Source: Gambelia wislizenii
Taxonomy: Eukaryota; Chordata; Lepidosauria; Squamata; Crotaphytidae
Assembly (NCBI GenBank): GCA_030847615.1
Contig: JAUMIR010000011.1
Coordinates: forward strand, 36,811,001-36,875,000
DNA length: 64,000 nt
Reading direction: 5' to 3'
Positions 14,701-22,692 of the stretch are shown in pieces (the stretch's first letter is position 1; each line of letters begins with the position of its first letter). Made by a program: the position numbers and the translations under genes. The notes beneath the pieces are model-generated. The model was not told where the DNA came from. It saw only the letters and a list, made by a program, of their open reading frames with translations, and did not search any database.

Positions 14701-16371
14701 TTGCCATCTTATATAAGGGACACCATTTTGCTATGCCATTGCACATAATGGGACTGGAGTATTCATGGATTTTGGTATCCACGGGGGGGTCATGGAACCA
14801 ACCCCCAGTGAATACGAAGGGACAATTGTACCCATATACCTGGGGTCACGTAAAAATTTCTTGGGCAAAAAGGGGTTGTGAGTGAAAAATGTTTAAGAAG
14901 CCCTGTACTAGACAGCAAAGACCCCAAACTCAATTAAGTCTTCTGTGTAACCATGAACTTACTATGGATCAAGGGCCTTGAAAAGCCAATAGGGTCACCT
15001 TCTGAGTAAGCAAGCACTGAGGGCACAAACGCCATTCAGCTCAGTAGGGTATGAAAGCATTTAATCCGGAGAATGTGTCATTGAAATCTATAGGGCCTCC
15101 TTCTGAGTATTTGCCAGAGAACAAGAGCCACTGAAAAGCCAGGTGTTGGACTATGGCTCTGGAGACCAGGGTTCGAATCCCCGCACGGACAGGAAACCCC
15201 TTGACCTTGGGCAAGTCCCACTCTCTCAGCCTCAGAGGAAAGCAATGGCAAACCTCCTCTGAACAAATCTTGCCAAGAAAACCCTGAGGTGGGGTTGCTA
15301 TAAGCTGGAAATGACTTGAAGTCACACAACAACAACAATAACAACAACGGCCATGAAAGCCAAGGGGGTTCCCGTCTAAGCGTGTGTTCACCAGGGAGCA
15401 AGGGGCACCCAGAGCCAGCGTGGTGTAGCAGTTTGAGTGCTGGATGACAACTTTGGAGACCCAACGTGCAAATCCCCACTCAGCCTGGCAACCCACTGGG
15501 TGCCCTTAGTCGAGGCACACGCTCTCAACCTCAGAGGAAAGCAAAAGAAAACCAAAACCCTTCTGTAACAAATCTTGGCCAGAAAACCCAGTGATAGGCT
15601 CAAAAGCCTTTGGGTCGCCCTAAGTTGGGAAAGATGCAAAGGCACCCCATAACAAGCACTGCCACATATAGGGAGGGTCTCCTTTTGAGTAAGCATTTCC
15701 TGGGGACCATGGACCACCGAAGCCAAAAAGGGTCTCCTTTTGAGTAAGCATTTCCTGGGGACCATGGACCATCGAAGCCAAAAAGGGTCTCCTTTTGAGT
15801 AAGCATTAATGGGGATCATGGACCACAGATCCCAAAAGGATCTCCTTTTGGGTAAGCATTAATGGGGATCATGGGCCAGGGATCCCAAAAGGGTCTCCTT
15901 TTGAGTAAACATTAATGGGGATCATGGGCCATGGATCCCAAATGGGTCTCCTTTTGAGTAAGTATCAATGGGGATGATGGGTCAGGGATCCCAAAAGGGT
16001 CTCCTTTTGAGTAAGCATTGATGGGGACCATGGACCACCAAAGCCAAAAAGGGTCTCCCTTTGAGTAAGCATTTACTAGGGAGGAACGACCACCCAAGCC
16101 AGTGGGGTCTCTCTCCTTCTAAGCATCTTCTGAGTAAGGAAGCTGTGACCAGGGAGCAAGAACTTCCCCCCCAACACCCCCCCCACTGGGTCTCCTCGTG
16201 AGTAGGCACTGAACCCAGAGCCTCCCAAAGCAACCAAACACCCTGGCAGAGCCCCCCACTCCCAGCCCACGCGATCTACGGGGGACCCTCACCTCCGACG
16301 AGGACGACCCCCAGGGGCAGGAGCAGGAGGAGGAGGAGGAGGAGGAGGCAGAGGGGGATCGGGACCCCCAT
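839..16371 (-). CDS. IL13RA1: IL13RA1, interleukin-13 receptor alpha-1, 5' part (exons 1-5)
   Basis: Type I cytokine receptor subunit of the plasma membrane. It binds IL-13 and pairs with IL-4R-alpha to form the type II IL-4/IL-13 receptor, which signals through JAK1/TYK2 and STAT6 (family knowledge). Five exons join in phase: 16371-16293, 5705-5545, 4160-4034, 3161-3041 and 1014-839, giving 221 codons plus one base, about half of the 427-residue human protein. In order: a 26-residue leucine-rich signal peptide, D1 (exons 2-3), then D2 (exons 4-5) with the C-x-W motif (SCIWHN) and the [17 protein letters not shown] pattern typical of IL13RA1. Several N-x-S/T sites are present. D3, WSXWS, the transmembrane segment and Box 1 must lie left of position 1; I could not find exon 6 in 1-838. 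IL13RA2 is the main alternative, but the CIWHN and SPDT residues and the adjacent DOCK11 favour IL13RA1. Confidence 0.93.
1340..1935 (+). mobile_element. Non-LTR retrotransposon ORF fragment and 3' end
   Basis: A 168-codon open frame (1340-1846) whose end carries a CxCx9HxxxxC zinc-knuckle-like motif (RYCRCG, then [10 protein letters not shown]), as seen near the C-terminus of LINE polymerases. It is followed by an AT-rich 3' tail with AATAAA. The N-terminal part is not recognisable as reverse transcriptase. It lies antisense in IL13RA1 intron 4. The LINE clade is unresolved. Confidence 0.45.
2290..2864 (+). mobile_element. TIR element family A, copy 1
   Basis: Truncated at its left side; right terminus reads TTTTCGCCATTCAGACAACA. 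Contains the family core: GCTCCGCCCCC, a CCAAT box and a TAATGGAATCCCAC-type end segment. Lies in IL13RA1 intron 4. Confidence 0.7.
3041..3161 (-). CDS. IL13RA1: IL13RA1 exon 4 (D2, CxW motif)
   Basis: Acceptor CTTCCTTGTTCTAG precedes an exon encoding [20 protein letters not shown], then [19 protein letters not shown]. Human IL13RA1 has CIWHNLSYMKCSW and SPDTNYTLYYW here, so this is the most diagnostic exon. Start phase 1, end phase 2 within the Trp codon, before a weak donor (CTG|GTTTGT). The leucine-rich frame just upstream is only the intronic pyrimidine tract. Confidence 0.93.
3354..3510 (+). repeat. 56-bp tandem repeat, about 2.8 copies
   Basis: Units beginning TTCAATTCCAAACTAAG start at 3354, 3410 and 3466, a period of exactly 56 bp with few differences. 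Lies in IL13RA1 intron 3, 190 bp upstream (in transcription) of exon 4. Confidence 0.9.
3592..3790 (-). mobile_element. ACA-type tRNA-derived SINE (antisense)
   Basis: Read on the minus strand: a tRNA-like head with B box GGATTCGAATC, the CTCTCAGCTTCAGAAG body and the tail GACTTGAAGGCACACAA. Confidence 0.8.
4034..4160 (-). CDS. IL13RA1: IL13RA1 exon 3 (D1, C-terminal half)
   Basis: Acceptor is a TTTC-repeat tract ending AAATTTAG; the donor is CATG|GTAGGG. Encodes [20 protein letters not shown] and then [14 protein letters not shown]. This aligns with the human RRSIEVPLNERICLQVGSQCSTNESEKP region: the VPL and C-SNxSE residues match. Phase 0 in, phase 1 out, exactly what exons 2 and 4 require. 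The exon is too short to stand out as an ORF and was found by searching intron 2-3 for the missing half-domain. Confidence 0.85.
4784..5118 (-). mobile_element. CR1 LINE 3' end
   Basis: Minus-strand frame resembles the CR1 ORF2 C-terminus ([31 protein letters not shown]), followed by the CR1 3' UTR and an ATTCTATG-type end. 5'-truncated. Lies in IL13RA1 intron 2. Confidence 0.85.
5545..5705 (-). CDS. IL13RA1: IL13RA1 exon 2 (D1, N-terminal half)
   Basis: The acceptor is a clean pyrimidine tract ending TTTTCACAG at 5706. The exon encodes [15 protein letters not shown], then [13 protein letters not shown] and [10 protein letters not shown]. This corresponds to the human D1 segment with PPVTNLSVS, C-VIWTWNPP and SNCSLWYF. 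Start phase 1, end phase 0 at AGT|GTAAAC. An alternative donor one base-pair step upstream (ACA|GTGTAA) would break the frame into exon 3, so AGT|GTAAAC is preferred. Confidence 0.88.
5706..8072. other. IL13RA1 intron 1, left part
   Basis: No exon recognised. Contains a dispersed repeat near 6610-6715, a short palindromic repeat near 6960-7080 and an AT-rich stretch at 7150-7640 that could be degenerate LINE 3' UTR. Confidence 0.4.
6610..6716 (+). repeat. Dispersed repeat, copy 1 (pair with 18924)
   Basis: Shares ACCCAACCATTCTCTGAAGA, then GCCAG-CACAGATGCAGGCG-AACGTCAG and ACACGGCCTCACAGCC with 18924-19032. Looks like the end of a retroelement, but the family was not identified. Confidence 0.6.
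8073..8242. repeat. Foldback repeat (inverted arms about 70 bp)
   Basis: Left arm AAAGGGATCTTGCAGCACCT, then CTGAGACGAACGGAGAGAAAG; right arm is its reverse complement (CTTTCTCTCAGTTCGTCTCA, then AAGGTGCTACAAGATCCCTTT). The sequence resembles the end of a common reptile repeat present head to head. Confidence 0.75.
8555..9094. mobile_element. Palindromic MITE family B, copy 1, interrupted by SINEs
   Basis: Ends CACTATACTGTTATAGCACT and its near reverse complement AGTGCTATAACAGTG. Interrupted by an L2-tail fragment (about 8616-8692) and by a full tRNA-derived SINE (8745-9007). Confidence 0.75.
8745..9007 (+). mobile_element. tRNA-derived SINE with L2-like tail
   Basis: Head GCCCTGGTGGCGCAGTGGTT (A box) and GTTCGATTCC (B box), middle GTCGGTAAAATGAGTACCCG, tail GTAAGCCGCTCTGATAGCC followed by AATAAATA repeats. 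Inserted in a family B element. Confidence 0.85.
9314..9600 (-). mobile_element. 5S rRNA-derived SINE interrupted by CR1 end
   Basis: On the minus strand the 5S-like head (ATCTGATCTTTGAAGCTCAG, then the TTAGTACGTGGATGGGA box C region) is split by a short CR1 3' end at about 9480-9545. The body and tail match the other 5S-type copies. Confidence 0.75.
9884..10568 (-). mobile_element. CR1 LINE, ORF2 C-terminal part and 3' end
   Basis: Minus-strand frames read [15 protein letters not shown] peptide ([20 protein letters not shown], then [20 protein letters not shown]) and [13 protein letters not shown], both CR1 reverse-transcriptase C-terminus. One frameshift near 10350 breaks it. Confidence 0.9.
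10770..11000. repeat. Degenerate pogo/Tigger-like fragment
   Basis: GGATCCACAAATTCAGCCAA and TTTTTGGTATCCACACGGGG resemble the phrases of the intact pogo-like elements in this window, but termini are not clear. Confidence 0.4.
11699..11797 (+). repeat. Local duplication, copy 1, with (TG)n
   Basis: ACAGTATACACGCAACTTAT, then GAAGAGTGGCTTCAGGATTT, leading into an uninterrupted (TG) run to about 11794. Second copy at 12233-12330. Confidence 0.85.
12233..12332 (+). repeat. Local duplication, copy 2, with degenerate (TG)n
   Basis: ACAGTATACATGCAACTCAT, then GAAGAGTGGCTTCAGGATTT, followed by a broken GTGTGC-rich run. About 535 bp from copy 1. Confidence 0.85.
12340..13300. other. IL13RA1 intron 1, unassigned
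   Basis: No exon, RNA gene or recognisable repeat was seen in this stretch. Confidence 0.3.
13303..13539. mobile_element. Palindromic MITE family B, copy 2
   Basis: Starts GTATCCATACTACATTCCTT, ends CTGTGCAGTGTGGACAC. Inside are AGAATCCTGGAATTTG and CAAATCCTACGATCCACAGG, mirror copies of one another. Confidence 0.7.
13540..13675 (-). mobile_element. Family A terminal fragment plus 24-bp duplication
   Basis: GGGGTTGTCTAAACAATGAA is the family A right terminus in reverse. It runs to about 13650, where TATATTCAGAAGGAGGGGGC occurs twice in tandem. Confidence 0.6.
13858..13990 (-). mobile_element. 5S/ACA-type SINE tail fragment
   Basis: Matches the 3' half of the 5S-type SINE at 14115 (CCCATGAACTTCATAGGGTT, TTAGGCAAGGAATCC). 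The 5S-like head is missing. Confidence 0.65.
14115..14336 (-). mobile_element. 5S rRNA-derived SINE, best copy
   Basis: On the minus strand the head reads CCCATCTGATCTTGGATGCT, AAGCAGGGTCAGCCCTGG, TAGTACTTAGATGGGATGCC, which is the box A, intermediate element and box C region of 5S rRNA. The tail ends GACAGGCGACTTAATGGCAC, like the ACA SINE tail. A retroposon, not a 5S gene: the 5S 5' and 3' ends are absent. Confidence 0.85.
14487..14905. mobile_element. hAT-type MITE with 8-bp target duplication
   Basis: Inverted ends (AAAGCTTCTTAAACTG and GTTTAAGAAGCCCTG) flanked by TAGTAGAC (14479-14486) and TACTAGAC (14906-14913), 7 of 8 matching, as expected for hAT elements. Carries an inserted Tigger-like element at 14598-14828. 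Confidence 0.8.
14598..14828. mobile_element. pogo/Tigger-like MITE (TA target), nested
   Basis: Starts CAGTTGTCCCTCTGTATCCA, ends GAAGGGACAATTG, flanked by TA on both sides. Sister copy at 25770-26014. Confidence 0.9.
15140..15348 (+). mobile_element. ACA-type tRNA-derived SINE
   Basis: B box GGTTCGAATCCCC, body CTCTCAGCCTCAGAGGAAAG, tail GGAAATGACTTGAAGTCACA and an ACAACAACAA end. Confidence 0.85.
15410..15630 (+). mobile_element. ACA-type tRNA-derived SINE, degenerate
   Basis: AGCGTGGTGTAGCAGTTTGA head and AACCTCAGAGGAAAGCAA body; the tail is diverged. Second copy within 300 bp. Confidence 0.75.
15679..16120 (+). repeat. 53-55-bp minisatellite in IL13RA1 intron 1
   Basis: CTCCTTTTGAGTAAGCAT-type units begin at 15679, 15734, 15789, 15842, 15895, 15948, 16001 and 16055: eight units with periods 55, 55, 53, 53, 53, 53 and 54. 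Degenerate copies of the same phrase recur in 14340-15120 and 16190-16210. The array ends about 170 bp from IL13RA1 exon 1. Confidence 0.95.
16293..16371 (-). CDS. IL13RA1: IL13RA1 exon 1 (start codon, signal peptide)
   Basis: ATG at 16371-16369 opens MGVPIPLC followed by ten leucines and PLGVVLVG, a typical signal-peptide core. The exon ends in phase 1 before a strong donor (GAG|GTGAGG, GT at 16292-16291). The start was chosen because it directly precedes the hydrophobic core, lies in a CpG-rich segment and splices in phase to exon 2. Frame upstream of the ATG stays open into the promoter repeats but resembles no protein. Seven consecutive CTC codons make a trinucleotide repeat inside the signal peptide. 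Confidence 0.85.
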
Positions 16372-16560
16372 AGAGAAGCCCGGCCCGGCCGCCCTCGGCG
16401 CCTCGACTGAGAAGGGGCCGGCGCAGACGGGAAGAGGCAGGCAGGCAGGACCGGCCCCCGCGGAGGCGGCGAAAAGGCACCGGCCCGCCCGCCCGCCCGG
16501 CCGCCGGGAGGAAGGAGGCCAGCTCTCCGGTTGCCAGATTGGAAACTGGAGGGGAGGGCT
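16372..16560 (-). promoter_or_regulatory. IL13RA1: IL13RA1 CpG-rich promoter / 5' UTR region
   Basis: GC-dense sequence with many CpGs and several GGCCGG / CCCGCCC GC-box-like motifs lies directly upstream of the IL13RA1 start. No TATA box is evident. The CpG density drops abruptly at about 16.55 kb, where a minisatellite begins, so the CpG island is only about 250 bp including exon 1. The transcription start cannot be fixed from sequence alone. Confidence 0.6.
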
Positions 16561-17480
16561 CCTGGCCATGGAAAGGTTGGGGGGACAGGGGGAATTTCAG
16601 CCGGTGCAGGGTTGCCAGAGTGAAAATCTGAGAGGGCTCCTGACCCTGGAAAGGTTGGGGGGGGGGACAGAGGGGATTTCCAAGAATGGTTGGGGGGACA
16701 GAGGGAATTTCAGTTGATGTGGCCAGAGTGAAAACTGGAGAGGGCTCCTGGCCCTGGAAAGGTTGGGGCGACAGAGGGAATTTCACCTGGTGTAGGGTTG
16801 CCAGAGTTAAAAACTGGAGAGGGCTCCTGGCCCTGGGATGGTTGGGGAGACAGACGGAATTTCAACTGGTGTAGGGTTGCCAGAGTGAAAACTGGACAGG
16901 GCTCCTGGCCATGGAAAGGTTGGGGGGGACAGAGGGAATTTCCAGGAATGGTTGGGGGGACAGAGGGAATTTCAGCTGGTGTAAGGTTGCCAGAGTGAAA
17001 ACTGGAGAGGGCTCCTGGCCATGGAAAGGTTGGGGGGGGGGACAGAGGGAATTTCCAGGAATGGTTGGGTGGACAGAGGGAATTTCAGCTGGTGTGGCCA
17101 GAGTGAAAACCGGAGAGGGCTCCAAGCTGAAAAGTTTGGGGGAACAGAGGGAATTTCAGCAGGTGTAGGGTTGCCAGTGTGAAAACTGGAGAGGGCTCCT
17201 GGCCCTGGAATGGTTGGGTGGAGAGAGGGAATTTCAGCAGGTGTAGGGTTGCCAGATTGAAAATCTGAGAGGGCTCCTGACCCTGGTATGGTTGGGGGGA
17301 CAGAGGGAATTTCAGCTGGCGTGGCCAGAGTGGAAACCGGAGAGGGCTTTGGGCCCTGAAAAGTTTGGGGGGAAAGAGGGAATTTCAACCCGTGTAGGGT
17401 TGTCAGAGTGAAAACTGGAGATGGCTCCTGGCCCTGGAATGGCTGAGTGGGCAGAGGGGATTTCAGCCGGTGTGGCTACA
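16560..17480 (+). repeat. 78/108-bp minisatellite upstream of IL13RA1
   Basis: About ten units built on TTGCCAGAGTGAAAACTGGA, then GAGGGCTCCTGGCC and GACAGAGGGAATTTCAGC. The CCAGAG phrase recurs at 16615, 16723, 16801, 16880, 16990, 17098, 17174, 17252, 17325 and 17403: short units of about 73-79 bp and long ones of about 108-110 bp that carry an extra CAGGAATGGTTGGGG-GGGAATTT block. Unrelated to the array on the other side of exon 1. Confidence 0.95.
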
Positions 17481-17628
17481 CCATTCATCCCTGCTGAAAT
17501 CCTTGGCCACTCTGGCTGAAATTGAGTTACAAAATAAAGTTGGAAAGAAACATTTATGGAGCTTCATTTGATAAAAGTCCTGAGTCCATGAAGTGAAGAA
17601 GGAGGGGGAAAATACCATCAGCTGCTGA

Positions 17629-18030
17629 AAGGTATACTCCAGTGTGCTGGGTGGAAAGACAAGTTGGTTAAGCTGAGTTTTTGTAGAAAAACTTGTTTTA
17701 TTGAGTTGACACATTTCTATTTATCCTAGATAAATAGCATTTCATAACGCATAAATTAACTATATTTTATAATCCAGAGAAGTACAATAATAAGCAGACG
17801 TTGAACACGGATGAGTCGTTAAGCCAATTTTAATTTTTTAACTCAATTTTTATACTGTAAAAGCATTGTTATTAAATGGATGCACTGTATATATATTTAT
17901 CTGATAGGCCATGAAGAAGGGTTGACACTCAAAATGCATCAGCTCAATAAAGCAAGTTTTTCTACGAAAACTCAGCTTAAGCAACTTTTCTTTCCACCCA
18001 CAACACCTGAGTATACCTCTTACCTTTCAC
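17629..18030. mobile_element. Element with long inverted repeats (about 85-bp arms)
   Basis: AAAGGTATACTCCAG, GGTGGAAAGACAAGTTG, AAGCTGAGTTTTTGTAGAAA and TTGTTTTATTGAG on the left are mirrored at 17940-18030. The middle is AT-rich with no ORF. Non-autonomous DNA transposon or foldback element; superfamily unknown. Confidence 0.8.
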
Positions 18031-18920
18031 TGAGCCAGTAAAACCTGACACCAGCTGGGAAGACTGGAGATTTTTGCCCATGGCTTAATTGCATCTTGCA
18101 CATAGAAATCCATCTTTCTCCACTTACAGTCTTGCTTGCTCTGAAATGTGTCTCCCTGTAGGGCATGCAGGGGAGGAAAGGAATTGCCTAAGATTTTAAC
18201 TGGTGACCCTGAGAGCCCTAACTGGAAGCTGTGTGGGCACAGAGCTCCATCCTGCAAAATTTGCTACCAGAAGAAACAAGCTAGCCTGGCCACGTTGAAA
18301 TGCCATGGCCTTAAGCCTGCACAGTAACCATGGAGCTTTGCGTGTTGGTGTATGTAACTCAGTGCATGCACCAGCATGATTCAGTCATGAGCGTTAGTCC
18401 CTGGGGGCAGTCTAAATAGTTCTGTTGTTGGCCTAAAATAATCCCATTGCAAGCAATGGGAGGGAATTTTTAAACTTTTTGAAAGGGGAAAAAAAAACAC
18501 CTTTGTGAGGAATGGAAAGTCACATCTGCATTTCTTGCTCCACTAAATATATTGTGTGCGCATGCGTGTGGATAGTGGAGCAATTGTGCCTTTCCTTTTA
18601 GAGTTGTTCTTCAAAAGATAACCAAAAGTGAAGAAAACAATTTCCTTGTCACTTAATTTTCTGCTAAGGAAGGAAGGAAAGGGGGAGCATCGTCTTTTCT
18701 TTTCTTTTGTTTTTTTAATTTGGCATTTTTGTTATTTTTACAACTCCAAGTGTATTGTAACAGTAAAAAGGGTGTGTTTTTCTGACTTCCTGTTTTTGAC
18801 AGTTGCCCAGGAGAATGAGACATTGAGTAGGTCAGTGGGAAATTTGGGTAGTTTGCTAACATAGCTATTTACAAACCTACAAATGATTAAGTAATTATTT
18901 ACTTAATAAATAATCACACT
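18031..18920. other. Intergenic, unassigned
   Basis: Between the IL13RA1 promoter region and the DOCK11 3' end. No gene, RNA or repeat recognised. Confidence 0.3.
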
Positions 18921-18923
18921 CCT

Positions 18924-19032
18924 ACCCAACCATTCTCTGAAGATGCCAGCCACAGATGCAGGCGAAACGTCAGAAGAAAACTTCCAGAACACGGCATCCT
19001 CACAGCCTGGAAAAAATCCAAGGAAAATCCAA
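18924..19032 (+). repeat. Dispersed repeat, copy 2 (pair with 6610)
   Basis: ACCCAACCATTCTCTGAAGA, then GCCACAGATGCAGGCGAAAC and CCTCACAGCCTGGAAAAAAT; same family as 6610-6716. Confidence 0.6.
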
Positions 19033-19079
19033 TTAAGTAATCTATGGAGGGAAAGTGGCTTTTAAAAAGAAACCTGGGA

Positions 19080-19303
19080 CCCATTCACATTATGCAGTTA
19101 TAGCACTATTATTCCATTGTAACTGTCATGGTTCCACCCTATGGAATCCTGTGGTTTTGTAATTTAGGGAGAAGCATCTCAAATTTGCAGCCAGAGTGGT
19201 CCAGTGCCTCAGCAAACTACAGATCCCAGGATTCCAGAGGATGCAGCCATGGTGATTCAAGTGGCATAGTAGCACTTTAATTGTGTAGTGTGAATGGGCC
19301 CCT
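19080..19303. mobile_element. Palindromic MITE family B, copy 3
   Basis: Ends CATTCACATTATGCAGTTAT and TTAATTGTGTAGTGTGAATG are inverted copies; TATGGAATCCTGTGG mirrors CAGGATTCCAGAGG inside. Confidence 0.85.
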
Positions 19304-20107
19304 GATTTCTCAGAAGCAAATTACTAGCAAGCCAGGCCATGGCATGAAGAAGCATGAATCAGTAGCATAGCACATCTTTGTCATGCTCCATGTTTCAGGG
19401 AAGAAGGCTGTGAAAGGCCCCTCTTTGCCTGAGACCTTGGGGAAAGATAGTCTAGTCAGACAAACCTCTTTGTGTTGGAGGCAAGGTAGACCAATGGTCG
19501 GATTCATCTTGCCACATAATCCTAATTTGGGCTTTCGCACCATTATATTTCTAGACATGTCTCAGATCACTGTGACCTTTGACTGCCCTCCAGTCTGCCT
19601 AGCCTTACAGCCAACGTGACCCCAAAAGGTGATCAATATGTCTAGTTATGGAATCCCATAGTAGCATACTAACAGAAGGTTAAATTAGCATGTCTGTTGA
19701 TCTCATTGATTCAATGGTTCTGTGCCAGTTGATCTTGTCCCTGAAATTTAATGTGTCCCCCTCTGCCATTTAAAATGTGAATGTTAAATTTGTATCAGCT
19801 GGAGTGCATTAGAGATGTTCTTTTCCCACATTTTGACAGACAGCATGGGAAAAAACTAAAAGGGGTTAAGTGATGAGACACATGCAGGAAAACATTCTTG
19901 ACCTGACCCAATTTTCTGACATTCTCAGCTGTCCCAAGAAAAGAAAATCTTATTCTCAGAAGCCTCCCTTTGATCTGATCTTCTTTTTACTCCATAAAAT
20001 CCCAATCACAGTCTTCTTCCTTGCCGCTTTTCCAATTGCACTCCCCCTTTCCCCCCTTTTTCACCCCATAGCTTTATTTAAGGGGTTCATTAATTGACAG
20101 AGAGGTA

Positions 20108-20458
20108 CAGTATGACCCCCATACCTGCAGCGGATTGGTTCCAGGGCTCCCCGTGGATAATGAAATTCATGGATAATACAGAACATTCCCACCGCCATTC
20201 CTGCCATGGGAATGATCGTGGGGGGGGGGGCAAGCCCGGGGGGCAAAAGGAGGCAAGATCTCCTCCTCACATCCCTTCGCCCCCCCCCCGTCGCCACTCC
20301 CACAGGAGTGATCCCAGGGGGCGATCCTGGTGGCGAAAGGAGAAGGGAGGCGAGATATCTCCTCCCCTCCCTCTCTTGTCCACCCACTCTGTTGTTGTCA
20401 CCATCCGTGGATAATTGAATCTGCGGATGGCGAATCAGCGGATACAGGGGTGCTACTG
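20108..20458. mobile_element. pogo/Tigger-like MITE (TA target)
   Basis: Starts CAGTATGACCCCCATACCTG, ends GATACAGGGGTGCTACTG, flanked by TA. Contains a G/C-homopolymer-rich inverted pair (runs of G near 20220 and of C near 20280). Confidence 0.8.
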
Positions 20459-21050
20459 TATCTCTTTCCCCTTTCTCCCCTCCTTGAGATGTCTGCTAAC
20501 ATTTGTCTTGCCTCCAACTTGTACCACTGAAACAGAGCTTGAGAAATTACCATTTTTGGGGAGGGCTATAACTCAGGTAACCCCCATGTTGAGCTAGTGG
20601 ATTCCATGTGTTTTAGTGACTTTACGAAGCTCTGTGCAGGTTCTGGTTTCACCTCTTTCTTGTAAAGCTGGACGTATCTATCCTGGCTGGCATCCTACAT
20701 GGGAGACATTCCTGTGATATAGCTACAATCCATCTCCGGATCCAACCTGCTAAAGCCAGGCAGTCACACCAATTGAAAGAGTTCTGTGGTGCTGGGCAGT
20801 AAGGTGTGTCCAGACCCCTCCTGCCTGTGAACCATGGTGTGAAGAGAAGGGGCTGCTTGTGGCTGCTTGTATCATTGTGGCTCACTGGCTGGAGGGAGAT
20901 GGATGCGCCATCTTTCAGCACCCTGCTCACCAGTGCTGCAGAACACCTTTGCTGGTGTGGTTCCTTGGCTTTTAAGGTGGGTTTTAGAGGTCACTGATGA
21001 TTGTGGCAATGGTGCCATGATTGTAAATGTGAATACCAAAATTTGTGAAG

Positions 21051-21340
21051 GCCTGAAACAACATCTCAGGCTCGGCCAAATTGATCACCAACAATAGTCT
21101 GCCCTGGCCTCACATTGAGAGGCATGGAGACGCACTATCCACAATGCTGCAGCCTTATTTAAGAACTCATGCCGAACAAGTCTTGAAGAGAAACGACAAC
21201 GCAGAAAGAATCACAACCCGGAAACATCACCCAAGGAGACCTTCTGCTGTGCTTTCTGCAACTGGGCTTGTTTATCTCTGATTGGCCTTTTTAGTCATCA
21301 GCGGGATGAGTCCTTCCTGAATCTTCATTGGCAAAGAAAA
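21051..21340 (+). pseudogene. LINE ORF2 C-terminal fragment, broken copy
   Basis: Almost the same as 56689-57030. Reads LKQHLRLGQIDHQQ, then an in-frame TAG where the other copy has Trp. Retains GLFSHQR after a damaged CxxC finger. Non-LTR retrotransposon remnant. Confidence 0.75.
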
Positions 21341-21715
21341 GCCAGAGAGAGAGAAGTCTAGCTTATGATACTGTAAATACTGAATAGGATGCCAGCCCCC
21401 ACTGAAAAATGGACATAATTCATCTGGTTTTGCTTTGCTGGTGCCAAAGAATGAAAAACAACACTTGTCCTCTGATATCCCCTCGCTAGCATGCAAATTG
21501 TTATTTGGTAATGCAAATGCCCTAAGAGAAAAATACAGCAGGAAAATAAATTAATAAATAAGAACTAAGCTATTCTACAACCAGCAGGTTATATACTTCT
21601 TGGGTATGCATGTTTAGCTGTTTCATACCTGAAACTATACACCTTCCAACTTAGGATAACATTCATGTGAAGCAGGCTGTATCAAACATTAATCCCACCT
21701 GGAATAGCACTCATT

Positions 21716-21985
21716 CGCTAAGGCAATAAAACAGGTTTTTTTCTTTTTAGTAAAGGTGAAATATCGGCCTTATAGCATATAAGATTTTTTTAAAAAAAGT
21801 TCAGTGGTGGCAAATTCAGGTAAGTTAAAATGAAAGCAATGCACTTGCAGCCACCATCTTGACTGGTGGGAATGCAAAGCTTTTAGGGGCCAAAAACCAT
21901 TAAGGCAAATGGCAGCTGCTGCGATTTGCCATTATTGCAGAACAATCTGGGTTTTTTTGGCCTCATATAGATGGGCCCATACAGT
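21716..21985 (-). mobile_element. Family A, copy 3 (half)
   Basis: Reverse-oriented left half of the family, from the CGCTAAGGC centre to the TIR-like end near 21978. No CCAAT half. Confidence 0.6.
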
Positions 21986-22692
21986 ATACATGTGCAACCT
22001 CAGGTCCCATACATCTGTCACACTAGCAGGATTCTGGCCGTGGTGCCGGTTTCATCTGTATGGTACAAATGTGTATTTAAACTGCAAGATTGAGGAAATA
22101 AACCCTTACTGTCTCTGCTCATTTTGACCAGTCCAAGAATATGGAAACGTCTTCCGGAAGAACTGAGCACAGTGCATGCACTCGTTCCAAAAACAGTGAC
22201 AACTTTTAGAAGGGAAATTGCTGATGGCACTTCCCCTTAGCCGAATGCCTTTTGCAGTACTTTCTTTATCGGGGGACAGGCATGGTGGGCAAAACCAACT
22301 TCTCTTTCAGCTTTTCTGGCACTTTCTCTCCCATTATAGTATTGTTTGTGTGCATTCATTGCCATTGGGTTTGTGGATGGCAATCCGTCCCTCTCCATCC
22401 GGCCCCTTCACCCGTTTGCTTTACTTGTTTTAGAACCATCAAAACTACTCGAGGTTGGAAGAACAAGTTACAAGCAGTCTAGTTAGTTAACTGTTAAGGA
22501 GTTAACTGCTGCTGCTTCCCATTGATAACAACAATGTAAAGTTATGGTATTTTAGTAAAGTAGCATACTCTTTATTGGTTTGACTAGCAATACGTTCTAG
22601 CTAACTTTTAAATAGTAGCTTTGTAGGGTATTTTGAAGTATTTTGATAGTGGGTTTTCAACTTTGTCATTCTTTTACATATCATAAGGATTT

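Noticed and set aside
15679..16120. CRISPR-like repeat-spacer array
   Set aside because: Units vary throughout with no constant-repeat / unique-spacer pattern, and the DNA is vertebrate.
16289..16786. 165-codon minus-strand ORF upstream of IL13RA1
   Set aside because: Made of minisatellite units and CpG-rich promoter; different frame from the signal peptide.
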